Numbered from the stretch's first letter, positions 1 to 8,357 are shown. The stretch is 21,905 nt of DNA from Campylobacteraceae bacterium (GCA_012521935.1 JAAYLJ010000078.1:1-21905); one strand, 5' to 3'. Notes: a model not told the origin generated them from the letters alone. Made by a program: numbers and translations.

Positions 1-697
1 ACAGCTTAGGCGCGGACATGCTAGCAGCAAGAGTTTGACCTATCTCCACCTCTTTATTTAAAACTATCCCATTTATTGAAGATTTAACATGAGCTTTTTC
101 TAAATTTTCTCTATCTGTTTTTAAGTTGTACTCGCTTTGAATTACCCTAGCTTTAGCTCCTTCAAGTGTTGAGATAGCGCCAAGATAAGCATACTTTGCA
201 TCATCAAGTTCGCTTTCTGAGGGGTATTTGCCGCCCGTTTCTTCTTGCATTCTTTTAAGCCTCTTAAAAAGAGTTTTTTTATGTTCCAAACTAACCTCAC
301 TCTCTTTAAGTGAAGCCCTAGCTATGGCTAAAGCCGCAACGGAACTATCAACTTGGGATTGTAGTTTTGTGGTATCAAGTCTTGCCAAAACCTGCCCTAC
401 TTCAACCTCATCATTAAAATCAACATAAATCTCTTCTATGGTTCCAGAGACTTCAATCCCTATTTCAACGCTATTTGTAGGGTTTAGATTTCCTGTTGCA
501 CTAACTACAACATCCAAATCACCCCTTATAACGCTTTGGGTATTAAACTCATACTTTGTCTCTTTTTCTTTAAAATAGTGCTGATATGCAAAAATTAGCG
601 AAGCAACAATGATAAGCAGTAGTAAAATTTTCCAAATGTAAGATTTTTTTCTATTTGTAGTGCTATATTTTTTTAACTCATCTTCTAAACTTTTCAT
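1..697 (-). CDS. MacA-like efflux periplasmic adaptor, 3' end cut by window edge
   Basis: The first 232 residues of a membrane fusion protein read from an ATG at 697 and run off the left edge. In this family such proteins link an inner-membrane transporter (MacB-type ABC or RND) to an outer-membrane channel. A single membrane segment lies at about residues 20-41 after a short basic cytoplasmic tail. The lipoyl-like half follows at about 65-108 (GNLNPTNSVEIG, then VSGTIEEIYVDFNDEVEVGQ), which matches the MacA pattern VSG.I....VDFN..V..GQ. A charged coiled-coil hairpin covers about 110-200, and the returning lipoyl half (INGIVLNKEVEIGQTLAAS) is at 208-227. The ribosome site AAAGG lies 9 bases before the ATG. 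It is separated from ttrA by a terminator, so it probably has its own promoter. No partner transporter is visible; it would lie beyond the left edge. MacA subfamily is inferred from motifs only. Confidence 0.85.
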   Translation of the reverse strand, partial: MKSLEDELKKYSTTNRKKSYIWKILLLLIIVASLIFAYQHYFKEKETKYEFNTQSVIRGDLDVVVSATGNLNPTNSVEIGIEVSGTIEEIYVDFNDEVEVGQVLARLDTTKLQSQVDSSVAALAIARASLKESEVSLEHKKTLFKRLKRMQEETGGKYPSESELDDAKYAYLGAISTLEGAKARVIQSEYNLKTDRENLEKAHVKSSINGIVLNKEVEIGQTLAASMSAPKL

Positions 698-775
698 ATA
701 TTTAAACCTTTTAACTCTATGTACTAAAGCCTAAATGATATAGTTTAAATCTTAATAAAAAGTATCAAACTCTTT

Positions 776-810
776 AAAAAAGTTCAAGCCCCTTAAAAAA
801 GAGGCTTGAA
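776..810 (-). terminator. Rho-independent terminator after ttrA
   Basis: An 8-bp perfect stem (GGCTTGAA's complement TTCAAGCC at 783-790 pairing with 803-810) has a 12-base loop. Read on the minus strand it is followed at once by CTTTTTT (776-782). It starts 5 bases past the ttrA stop codon, so it ends the ttr transcript before the macA-like gene. On the plus strand there is no T-run after the stem, so it should work in one direction only. Confidence 0.8.
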
Positions 811-815
811 AGGCA

Positions 816-3800
816 CTAAATTGCCTCTATTTTTACAGGTATGGCTTGCCTTGCATTTGAACCAATAACAAAATCACTTAAAGTTGCAAGTTCTCTTGAG
901 CTATCCATTAGCCCTAACTTATTTATATTTACTCCGCTTTTTTTAAGTGCAACTCCCTCGATTTTCTCACTATTAATCCAAACATCAAGTGCACCCTCTC
1001 CCTCTCTTCCTGCACCATGTTCTAGTGCTAAAGTTCCAGGATAAACACCTTGTCTAAATCTAAGCCTACCCTCAATCTCACCATTTGGCGAAATGAGCTT
1101 TACTTTTTGCCCATGAGAGAATCCTCTTGCACTTTGAGGATTTATGTCTATGAAAGTGGTAGGTTTTATCTCTTTTAAGTGCGTACTAGCTGCGGTTGCT
1201 TGAGAGATGACATTGGATTTGTAACTAAAGGCTGAAAAAGGATACTTAGTTTTAGGAAATAACTCCTCAAGTAGTTCTCCTGCACTCAATCTAGCCTTTA
1301 CAAAGGTTGGAACACCGCTAAATCTCTCACCTGTTAAAGCATGTCTTATTGTGCCTAGTGGCTCATTGTAGATTTGGATTGGATTAGCATAAGGATGGGC
1401 TAATTTTCCATTTTTATACCCATCTTCTTTAGCTTCAAACCTTCCACCCCTAGCCATCACATAAGCAACTTTTCTCCAATTCTCACTACAAATCTCTTTT
1501 AAAGTAGGAATAAACGGCTCAAGTCCTGCTAGAGCTATCTCTTCATCGCTACACTCTTTTACTCCACCTGCATCTAGCGCAACATTTTCAAATGCCCTAA
1601 TGTAAAAATCTTGAGGTTTATCTAATGGATAAAAACTTCCATCATTTCCTTTTATGGCCCTCTCGCCAAATCCTGGGAGGTTTAATTTTTTCCCAAGTTC
1701 AATGATAAAGCTATCCATAGATATAGGCTCACCATTTTCAAATCTTGCTTGAGGCGCTTCTACTGTTGGGTATCTTACGCTATTTGCCTTAGTTTGATAC
1801 CCTGCCCAAGGAGCTACTACACCCCAAGTTTCAAACATGACTGAATCAGGAACAATATAATCAGCATATCTGCTTGTCTCATTTATAAATGGATCAACAC
1901 TTATGAATAGTGGAATGGCTTTTTTGGGATCTTTTAATAACTCTTCAATCTTTTTAGATCCACTTTGCCCATAAACAAAGTTTGCATTAAGTCCAATTAA
2001 AGCTTCAATTTTATACGGATACGCTTTAGCGCTATTGAAAATTACTTCGCTCTCAAGGGCATTAGTTAGCGGATACCAAGTATCTCTAGCTGGATATGGA
2101 TTTTTACCCTCTGCTACTTTTTTTGCATATTCAGTAGTTTTTTCATAAGGAATTCTAGCTCTATCTATCCTATATCCTGATGTTTGCACCTTACCTGGAT
2201 ATGCTAAAAGATTATATTTAACCCCATTAAAATCCTTATACCTTCCACCGCCAACACTCATGCCGCCTTGATAGTTTAAATTCCCCACCATTGCGCCAAG
2301 CATCATGATGGCATAGGTTGTATAAAAGCCAGTTGTGTGCATAGTTCCACCATGACAATCAACCGCAGCCTTTCTTCCATGAGAGGTAAACTCTCTTGCT
2401 GTTTTTACTATCCTCTCCACGCTAATTCCGCTATTTTGCGCATACTCTTCTAGCGAATATTTAAGTGCAGACTCTTTTAAAATTTGCATTGCGCTTTTTA
2501 CTTGAATTTTCTCTCCATCAACTTCTAAAATCTCATTTACAAATAGCTTAGCTTTTCCCACTAAAGATGCACTTTTTAACTCTTCATTCTCAATGACTAA
2601 AAACTCTTCCTCATTTTTTAAAATCTCACCATCTTTTTCACCACCAATTCTAATTAAATGAGTCGCATTAGTCCATGAGGCATCATTAGCTTTAATCATT
2701 GCCTCTTTAGATGGAAGGCTTAAGTACTCTTCATTAAAAAGTTCTTCTTCAATTATCACTCTTAAAAGCCCCATCACAAAAGCTAAATCTCCACCTGGTT
2801 TAACTGGAATCCACTCACTCATATCTCCTGCTGCAATCGAATCAGAGTTTGTAAGCATTGGTGCAACGGTAACACACTTCAGTCTGCCCTCTGTTCTAGC
2901 TTTTGCTAAAAGCTTTGCCTGTCTTTTAAATGGATTTCCAGCTTGAGCTGGAGCAGTGCCAATAGTAAGAAGATATTCACAATGCTCAAAATCTGGCTTT
3001 AAGTGGGGGTATTTATTAAAATCTCCAAGATACGCAGCCTCTCCAGATCTCATTGAAAGCCCGCAAATAGCCGTGTGTCCTAAATAGTTTTGAGTACCAA
3101 AAGCTTTAGTTAATCTATGAATGATAAACTGCTTTCTTCCATCATCTCCTGTACCTAATATACAAAGTCCATTAGCTTTTGGGCCACATTTTGGATCATT
3201 TGGATCTATTGGGCTCTCTAAATCTCGTATCTTAGCTAAGCCTTTTACTTCTCCTTCTCCAAAAAGATCTCCTCCATTTACTATCTCATCTAAAAGTTGT
3301 TTGGGTGAAATTGACACCCATTTATCTTCACCTCTTTTGCCAACTCTTTTAAGTGGAGTTAAAACTCTTGCCTTATCATAATGCCTATCTATGGTTAAAT
3401 TTCCCCTAGCGCAAGCAGTAGATCTGTAAGTTAAAGCATATGGTGAATCTTTGCCTAGCATTGTAAAACTATCTTTTAATGGAGTATCATATGGAAGCCA
3501 CGGATCAGTTGATAGTGGATTGTAAGGATTTCCACTAGCTCTTACTACTTTTTTACTCTCATTATCTATCTTAACTCTCATCCCACAATGGCTTGTACAG
3601 CCATTACAAACCCCACTTCGCATGGAAAAATCGCTATTTAAATCAAATGAAGTAGCAAGTACTTTTCCCTCACTTTTTATGGCATCACTATAAATGGGGT
3701 CTTTTGCTTCCCTTCCTTTTCTGCCCATTGTAGCAACAGTTCCAAGCATATCTTTATAGCCAGCAACTGAAGCGCTTGCTGCTACTAGGGAAGTTCCTAT

Positions 3801-3827
3801 TAGAAAATTTCGTCTTTTAGGCTGCAT
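816..3827 (-). CDS. ttrA: Tetrathionate reductase-type molybdopterin subunit A
   Basis: This is the catalytic subunit of a bis-molybdopterin guanine dinucleotide reductase of the DMSO-reductase superfamily. The 1003 residues match TtrA (about 1020) and exceed ArrA or PhsA/PsrA. A Tat signal (KRRNFLIG, then a hydrophobic stretch) points to export, folded, to the periplasm. The 4Fe-4S ligands are C74, C77, C81 (GVCNGCTSHCG) and C139 (STACARGN). C255 in TAICGLSMRSG is the likely Mo ligand. I chose the second of two adjacent ATGs (3827) because AGGAG lies 6 bases upstream of it; an ATG at 3863 would add 12 residues ahead of the Tat motif. It overlaps ttrC by 11 bp and is last in the operon. Tetrathionate as substrate is inferred from length, motifs and ttrBCA order. 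Thiosulfate, polysulfide, selenate or arsenate cannot be excluded from sequence. Confidence 0.82.
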   Translation of the reverse strand: MQPKRRNFLIGTSLVAASASVAGYKDMLGTVATMGRKGREAKDPIYSDAIKSEGKVLATSFDLNSDFSMRSGVCNGCTSHCGMRVKIDNESKKVVRASGNPYNPLSTDPWLPYDTPLKDSFTMLGKDSPYALTYRSTACARGNLTIDRHYDKARVLTPLKRVGKRGEDKWVSISPKQLLDEIVNGGDLFGEGEVKGLAKIRDLESPIDPNDPKCGPKANGLCILGTGDDGRKQFIIHRLTKAFGTQNYLGHTAICGLSMRSGEAAYLGDFNKYPHLKPDFEHCEYLLTIGTAPAQAGNPFKRQAKLLAKARTEGRLKCVTVAPMLTNSDSIAAGDMSEWIPVKPGGDLAFVMGLLRVIIEEELFNEEYLSLPSKEAMIKANDASWTNATHLIRIGGEKDGEILKNEEEFLVIENEELKSASLVGKAKLFVNEILEVDGEKIQVKSAMQILKESALKYSLEEYAQNSGISVERIVKTAREFTSHGRKAAVDCHGGTMHTTGFYTTYAIMMLGAMVGNLNYQGGMSVGGGRYKDFNGVKYNLLAYPGKVQTSGYRIDRARIPYEKTTEYAKKVAEGKNPYPARDTWYPLTNALESEVIFNSAKAYPYKIEALIGLNANFVYGQSGSKKIEELLKDPKKAIPLFISVDPFINETSRYADYIVPDSVMFETWGVVAPWAGYQTKANSVRYPTVEAPQARFENGEPISMDSFIIELGKKLNLPGFGERAIKGNDGSFYPLDKPQDFYIRAFENVALDAGGVKECSDEEIALAGLEPFIPTLKEICSENWRKVAYVMARGGRFEAKEDGYKNGKLAHPYANPIQIYNEPLGTIRHALTGERFSGVPTFVKARLSAGELLEELFPKTKYPFSAFSYKSNVISQATAASTHLKEIKPTTFIDINPQSARGFSHGQKVKLISPNGEIEGRLRFRQGVYPGTLALEHGAGREGEGALDVWINSEKIEGVALKKSGVNINKLGLMDSSRELATLSDFVIGSNARQAIPVKIEAI

Positions 3828-4986
3828 CATTAACTCCTTTATAATTATCTTCCATCTCTTCATCCCATGGGAAAATTACCGCTACTATTGCAAGTAGTGC
3901 TATGAAAGCTGCCCAGTTTGCAGCAACTGAAGATATGCTATTTTGACCAATTAAATTTGGAAGATATGTTGTAAATCCAGGCATACTTCTTGGAATTTCC
4001 TGTCCTCCAATGACAGTGTTCCATCTAAAAAGCCAAACTCCAACTGCTGAGATTATCCCTACGCTAAAGACAATCCAAAAGTTTTTTCTAAGTGCACTAA
4101 AGCCAACTATCATTGGTAAAATAAGACAAAGTCCATACTCTACATATATAACCATGTCAAAATGAAGTGTAAAAAACTGGTAGAGTAAAAATCTACTCTC
4201 CATCCCAAAAGGCATTGCAAAACTAAGCCAAAGAGCTCTAATGACCAAATCAATCACTATAAACCACGCTAAAAGTTTTGCTAAGATTGAAACCATCTCC
4301 TTATCAACCCTTAATGATGGAGTGAAAAATCTTTGGAAAATTGGCAAAAGAACAATTAAAAGTCCAGTTCCTGAAACCATAGCTGAAGCTAAAAACAAGA
4401 TTGGCATTAGTGGCGTGTGCCATAAAGTATTTGCATGAACTGCACCTAAAATATAACCCGTATATCCATGCACACTAAGAGCTAAAGGGATCCCTATGGC
4501 GCCTAAAATGAACCCCCATTTATGATCTTTTTCCAAACTTTGTTCATTTAACTCTGTTCTACCAAAGGCTAGACATGAGTATAATTTTTTAGAAAAAGCA
4601 TTTGCATTTGGGATTCTTTTTACAAAATATGGCCTATATAAAACAAGTGCTTCTATGAGAATTAGGATTGGATAAGCCAATAAAAGCAAAACTCCCCACT
4701 TCATTGGAGAAGTGCCAAAGTTTTCCCATCCATATAAAAAGAAGTTTATCACTCTTCCTGGCTGTTTTAAATCATCAATCAAATTAAGTGGCGCAACTGC
4801 CAAAAGTACAAAAGCAAGAAGTAGTGAAAAGCCAGCTATTGGCTTAAATTTTTTCCATCCAAAAACATGGGCAAAACTTGAGATTATAAAAGCAGCAGCG
4901 GAGCTACCTGTAAACCAAAAATAGTTAGGAATGTCTATCCCCCAAGCACGCATAGGTGCTATCGCGGCAATTGTACTAATATCCAT
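3817..4986 (-). CDS. ttrC: NrfD/TtrC-type membrane quinol-oxidising subunit
   Basis: A polytopic membrane protein of 389 residues with about nine or ten hydrophobic segments belongs to the NrfD/PsrC/TtrC family. Such subunits oxidise menaquinol and pass electrons to the iron-sulfur subunit. The conserved central part reads HGYTGYILGAVHANTLWHTP, followed by a glycine-rich helix, as is typical of the family. The start is the ATG in TGATG, one base shared with the ttrB stop, with AAGGAG 7 bases upstream. A GTG one codon earlier is less likely. It is somewhat longer than I recall for Salmonella TtrC (about 340), mostly by an added C-terminal helix. It sits between ttrB and ttrA, exactly as in ttrBCA operons. 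Family is firm; the substrate assignment of the complex depends on TtrA. Confidence 0.8.
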   Translation of the reverse strand: MDISTIAAIAPMRAWGIDIPNYFWFTGSSAAAFIISSFAHVFGWKKFKPIAGFSLLLAFVLLAVAPLNLIDDLKQPGRVINFFLYGWENFGTSPMKWGVLLLLAYPILILIEALVLYRPYFVKRIPNANAFSKKLYSCLAFGRTELNEQSLEKDHKWGFILGAIGIPLALSVHGYTGYILGAVHANTLWHTPLMPILFLASAMVSGTGLLIVLLPIFQRFFTPSLRVDKEMVSILAKLLAWFIVIDLVIRALWLSFAMPFGMESRFLLYQFFTLHFDMVIYVEYGLCLILPMIVGFSALRKNFWIVFSVGIISAVGVWLFRWNTVIGGQEIPRSMPGFTTYLPNLIGQNSISSVAANWAAFIALLAIVAVIFPWDEEMEDNYKGVNDAA

Positions 4987-5771
4987 CACTCAACTCCTTT
5001 TGGCAACTTTGCCCACTCTTTATTTAGTACACTTAACTCTTTTCTTACTACATCATCTAGCATTGGGCTAGCTTCATGAATCGCTTGAAGTCTATCATCA
5101 AGCCCAATGTAAAATACTTGTGGTTTATTTCCTTGATAAGGCTTTAAAACTGTTGTTGGAAAGCTATTAAAAAGTTTAGATACATCAGAATTTGGATCAT
5201 TTATATCTCCAAAAACTCTAGCCCCACCTATACAGCTCTCAACACAAGCAGGCAACAATCCATCATCTAGCCTATGAGCACAAAATGTGCATTTATCTGC
5301 TACTTTTGTCTCATTGTTGAAATATCTTTTATCGTATGGACAAGCACTTAAGCAGTATCCACAACCCCAGCATATTTCGCTATCAACTACAACAAGTCCA
5401 TCTTCTCTTTTAAATGTAGCTCCAGTTGGGCAGACACTAACACAAGATGGCTCATCGCAGTGATTGCAAAGCTGAGGTAGGTAAGCTTTTCTAACATTTG
5501 GGAAAATTCCAAGCTCAAGCTCAGTTACAAATGTTCTATACTGCTCGCTTGGAACTTGATTTTCTACCTTGCAAGCAGCACTACAGGCTTGACAGCCAAC
5601 ACATTTTCTTAAATCTATCACCATGATATAGTGCTTGGAAGAATCACCAATGTATTTTGGATCTTTTTTATCTCTTCCTGGGTTTTTCAAAGTTATGGCA
5701 TTTGCGGTAGTTGCCAAACCAACCACTGTACCACTCTTTAAAAACTTTCGTCTTGAACTATTTATGGGCAT
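4986..5771 (-). CDS. ttrB: Tetrathionate reductase-type 4Fe-4S ferredoxin subunit B
   Basis: This is the electron-transfer subunit between the membrane quinol oxidase TtrC and the catalytic TtrA. A Tat signal (SSRRKFLKSG) sits at residues 5-14, so it should be exported with TtrA. Four 4Fe-4S clusters are visible: C57/C60/C63/C67 (CVGCQACSAAC), C102/C105/C110/C114, C134/C137/C140/C144 (CWGCGYCLSAC), and C161/C164/C176/C180. This is the usual DmsB/PsrB/TtrB ferredoxin layout. The ATG at 5771 has AAGGAG with 6-base spacing. That ribosome site lies in the 3' arm of a potential hairpin (5773-5804). It is the first structural gene after the two-component genes, 52 bp past the kinase stop codon. Confidence 0.85.
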   Translation of the reverse strand: MPINSSRRKFLKSGTVVGLATTANAITLKNPGRDKKDPKYIGDSSKHYIMVIDLRKCVGCQACSAACKVENQVPSEQYRTFVTELELGIFPNVRKAYLPQLCNHCDEPSCVSVCPTGATFKREDGLVVVDSEICWGCGYCLSACPYDKRYFNNETKVADKCTFCAHRLDDGLLPACVESCIGGARVFGDINDPNSDVSKLFNSFPTTVLKPYQGNKPQVFYIGLDDRLQAIHEASPMLDDVVRKELSVLNKEWAKLPKGVE

Positions 5772-5772
5772 A

Positions 5773-5804
5773 AGACTCTCCTTTTCAAAGGTTTTGGAAA
5801 GTCT
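5773..5804 (-). promoter_or_regulatory. Hairpin over the ttrB ribosome binding site
   Basis: In the minus-strand RNA, AGACUUUCC (5804-5796) can pair with GGAGAGUCU (5781-5773). That gives a 9-bp stem with one U-G pair and a 14-base loop. The 3' arm contains the GGAG Shine-Dalgarno of ttrB and ends one base before its ATG. A smaller alternative hairpin (CCUU-UGAA-AAGG, 5791-5780) overlaps the loop and the same ribosome site. There is no T-run, so it is not a terminator. Translational control, RNA processing or a protein binding site are all possible. This is inferred by eye; no folding energy was computed. Confidence 0.4.
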
Positions 5805-5814
5805 ATCTACAAAA

Positions 5815-5831
5815 AGGGAGAAACTAGGGAG
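5815..5831. repeat. Direct repeat AGGGAG, 11-bp period, before ttrB
   Basis: AGGGAG occurs at 5815-5820 and again at 5826-5831, exactly one helical turn apart. The second copy overlaps the last codons of the kinase gene. OmpR-family regulators usually bind such tandem half-sites, and the adjacent regulator is of that family. A weak -10-like TAGATA (5809-5804, minus) lies between the repeat and ttrB. Six-base repeats in purine-rich sequence arise easily by chance, so this is only a candidate. Confidence 0.2.
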
Positions 5832-7488
5832 TAGGTAAAGAGATGGTAAAACACGCTCCTAAATCGCTATTTGAAACATTTAATTTACCAAAAGAGTTTT
5901 TTTCTATGATAATTTTACTCATATACAGTCCAATTCCAGCGCCACTACTTGCATGTTTTGTAGAAAAATATGGCTCAAAAATTTTCTCAATGGGGTTAGT
6001 TTTTATACCTCCTCCATTATCACAAACTTTTATAATGATAGAATTATCTTCTTCATAGCTTTCTATTTTAATGAAAGGTTTTTTTATTTCTCTTTCAAGT
6101 AAAATATCTTTTGCATTTGCGATTAAATTTAGTAAAACTTGTGAAACTTCATTCTCATACCCATAAGCAAAAAGCTCGCCGCTATGGATGAATTCGCACT
6201 TAATATTATTGTTTTTAAGAGCTGAATCCATTAAAAAGGTACTGTTTTGAATGGCTTTATTTATATCAAATGAAGCCATCTTTTTTTCTGTTGCAAAAAA
6301 ATTCCTAAAATCATCTATGGTTTCAGACATAAATTTTATTTGGATTTGAGCCTCTTTAATCCTTTCTTGAAGATTTTTTGTGGTTAATTTTCCTCTTTCA
6401 AAAAGAAGTTCTAATCCAATGAGTATTGCTCCTAAATGAGTTAATGGTTGCCTCCATTGGTGTGCGATATTGCCTATCATTTCACCCATAGAAGCTAGCT
6501 TGCTTTGGTGGATTAGCATCTGCTCTTTTTCTTTAGTAAGTCTCTCATTTACCACTCTTTTTTCAATCTCTTTGGCAACTCGTTTTTCTAAAGTAGCATT
6601 TAACTCCTCTATACGCCTAATTAAAACTTCAAAACCAAAATGCATTGCTAAAAATATGACAATTGCCAAAATCATCACTATGGTTGCATTTTCATAAATA
6701 GCGTGGCTTAACCTCTCTTTATACGGGGTAATGTTTTGGAAAAAATAGAATTTAAAATCTTTATTATCTAGTGTTTCTTGCAAAACTGTATGGGTTTTAT
6801 AAAAAAACCCATCTGCAAAAAACTCATCTTTTATAGTTTCATTAGAGCCAAGCGAAGCTCTAAAAATAGTTTTTATATTGCCATTTTTTAAGAGCACTAA
6901 CTCCTCTTTATTTGTAAAAATGAGTCCTTCTAGCCCAATTAATTCACTTATCTCAGTAAGAAAAAATCTAGGATCAATATCAAAAGCGATAAACCCCATG
7001 CTCTCCCATGGGACTATCATTCTATATATAAATTTTGGATCTAGCCAAAATCCGTGCATAGCGCTATTTATGTTAATAGAAGGCAGGGTATTTTCACCCA
7101 AATATGTTATTAGCTTTCCTTTTTCATCATAAAAGGCCATAGTTAAAAGATGAGGGTTTTCTTTTTTTAAAACATTCCACCTAAATTCTGTACTAGTTTT
7201 TAAACTACTGCTATTTTTTGCCTTAAGTGCGCTTGTTACCCCAAAAGAGTTTAAATTGGCATAGCCTCTATTTAGGTAGAAAAACTCTGTCCTTTTTAAG
7301 ATTTCAGTATAGACTGATTGAACTCTTTCTACAAAAAATCTCTGGGATTCATTGGTGAAATTTTTTGTATCTAAAAATCTTAAATAGACAAAAACAAAAG
7401 ATGAGAAGATAAAAAGTGCTAAGACTAAAACAATAGTTTTTGTTTTAGTTGAAAATCTTTCATGTAGCCTTAAAAATATCTTATGCAA
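5824..7488 (-). CDS. Membrane sensor histidine kinase with Cache-like periplasmic domain
   Basis: This is the sensor of the two-component system whose regulator gene lies just upstream. Membrane helices at about residues 17-36 and 268-288 enclose a periplasmic domain of about 230 residues. That domain resembles Cache folds (LLTMAFYDEKGKLITYLG at 114-131). A coiled coil follows at about 290-330. The H-box has His343 in IAHQWRQPL; the ATPase has the N-box N454/N458, DNGGG at 490-494, and GAGIGL at 516-521. No ATG exists in frame near the start. TTG at 7488, overlapping the regulator stop by 8 bp, is the only reasonable start and suggests translational coupling. The gene order with ttrBCA suggests that it senses the substrate or product of that reductase. 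It is not TtrS, which has a PhnD-like periplasmic domain. The ligand is unknown. Confidence 0.85.
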   Translation of the reverse strand: MHKIFLRLHERFSTKTKTIVLVLALFIFSSFVFVYLRFLDTKNFTNESQRFFVERVQSVYTEILKRTEFFYLNRGYANLNSFGVTSALKAKNSSSLKTSTEFRWNVLKKENPHLLTMAFYDEKGKLITYLGENTLPSININSAMHGFWLDPKFIYRMIVPWESMGFIAFDIDPRFFLTEISELIGLEGLIFTNKEELVLLKNGNIKTIFRASLGSNETIKDEFFADGFFYKTHTVLQETLDNKDFKFYFFQNITPYKERLSHAIYENATIVMILAIVIFLAMHFGFEVLIRRIEELNATLEKRVAKEIEKRVVNERLTKEKEQMLIHQSKLASMGEMIGNIAHQWRQPLTHLGAILIGLELLFERGKLTTKNLQERIKEAQIQIKFMSETIDDFRNFFATEKKMASFDINKAIQNSTFLMDSALKNNNIKCEFIHSGELFAYGYENEVSQVLLNLIANAKDILLEREIKKPFIKIESYEEDNSIIIKVCDNGGGIKTNPIEKIFEPYFSTKHASSGAGIGLYMSKIIIEKNSFGKLNVSNSDLGACFTISLPTP

Positions 7489-8164
7489 GGGAGTAGCCTA
7501 CCCCATAATGGTTTGAAATTATGTTTTCATCTGCTTTTTTTCGCACTGATTTAACTAAGGCTTTAATAGCTTCTTTGCTTGGAGATTCATATCCCCAAAG
7601 GTGCTCACTTATAGTTTCAAAACTTAAAACTTTTCCTCTGTTTATCAAAAAGTACTCAAAAAGCCTGCTCTCTTTGTCTGAAAGAGCTACCACTTCACCA
7701 CTTTTAATAAAGCTTTTTTGACAAAGATCGTATTTTAAATTCTCACCCAACTCCTCTTCAAAAACACCATCTGCTAACTCCATGGCACAAACTTTTAAAG
7801 CCTCTAAAATCTCATCTTTATCAAAAGGTTTTGTTAAGTATTTACTTATTTTTTGCTCAACCGCTCTCCATAAATACTCTTCATCTCTATGGGCACTTAA
7901 GACTATGATTGGTATTTTGCTATTTTGTTTTCTTACCTTTTGGACAACCTCAAGCCCATCAGCATAAGGCATACAAATATCAACCATCAATACATCTGGT
8001 TTTAACTCTTCATAGAGTAAAAAAGCCTCTTTTCCATCTTTTGCACTATATACTTTTTTAAAAAACATTTCCAATATAAAAATTACATTCTCTCTAATGC
8101 CATCTTCATCCTCAGCATATAAAATTGTTCTATTTTCTAGCAGATTAAGCGCTCTATTTTGCAT
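7481..8164 (-). CDS. OmpR-family DNA-binding response regulator
   Basis: The 227 residues form a receiver domain plus a winged-helix output domain. The receiver has the acidic pocket E18/D19/E20, the phosphoacceptor D62 (MVDICMP), S90 and K112 (TKPF). The C-terminal part (about 135-227) is a Trans_Reg_C domain, with LSDKESRLFEYFLINRGKV and ending in YGVGYSLA. It is paired with the kinase that follows and is therefore the likely activator of ttrBCA. Salmonella TtrR is instead of the LuxR/FixJ type. The ATG at 8164 lies inside the end of the small upstream gene (11-bp overlap), with AGAGA 5 bases upstream. Targets are inferred from position only. Confidence 0.88.
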   Translation of the reverse strand: MQNRALNLLENRTILYAEDEDGIRENVIFILEMFFKKVYSAKDGKEAFLLYEELKPDVLMVDICMPYADGLEVVQKVRKQNSKIPIIVLSAHRDEEYLWRAVEQKISKYLTKPFDKDEILEALKVCAMELADGVFEEELGENLKYDLCQKSFIKSGEVVALSDKESRLFEYFLINRGKVLSFETISEHLWGYESPSKEAIKALVKSVRKKADENIISNHYGVGYSLA

Positions 8165-8357
8165 TTTTATCTCTTAGCATCTCTCTCATTTTTCTCTCCA
8201 TTCTCTTCTCAAAAGCTTCATTTGATGGAGACTCTTCATTTGAAAATAGCGCCTTTCCATAAAGCACACACCCTTTATCTCCCGGGTCACACTCTTTTTT
8301 TAAAATGGTACATCTATTATCTATATATTTTGGACAACTCCACCCGCCCTTACTCAT
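8154..8357 (-). CDS. Small four-cysteine protein of unknown function
   Basis: A 67-residue protein has two halves. The N-terminal half carries C8, C15, C22 and C28 (SCPKYIDNRC, KKECDPGDKGCVLYGK). The C-terminal half is highly charged and helix-prone (FEKRMERKMREMLRDKNAK). Four cysteines in 21 residues suggest a zinc site or a small iron-sulfur site; this is inference. The ribosome site AGGAG favours the second of two adjacent ATGs (8357). It overlaps the epimerase gene by 8 bp and the response regulator by 11 bp. That argues it is really translated and coupled to the regulator. I do not recognise a named family, though the CDPGDKGCVLYGK part looks like a conserved motif. No signal peptide or membrane segment is present. 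Confidence 0.7.
   Translation of the reverse strand: MSKGGWSCPKYIDNRCTILKKECDPGDKGCVLYGKALFSNEESPSNEAFEKRMERKMREMLRDKNAK

Noticed and set aside
698..815. A promoter for the macA-like gene in the gap after ttrA.
   Set aside because: TTTAAA-rich sequence and weak TATATC or TAGTAC boxes are present, but none stands out enough to call. Only the terminator is clear.
816..3827. Arsenate, selenate or thiosulfate reductase as the identity of the catalytic subunit.
   Set aside because: Length near 1000, the Tat start and the B-C-A order with an NrfD-type subunit fit tetrathionate reductase better. The alternatives stay possible and need a phylogeny.
3828..3863. An N-terminal extension of TtrA from the ATG at 3863.
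   Set aside because: It would put 12 residues before the Tat motif and has no ribosome site, whereas AGGAG precedes the ATG pair at 3830/3827.
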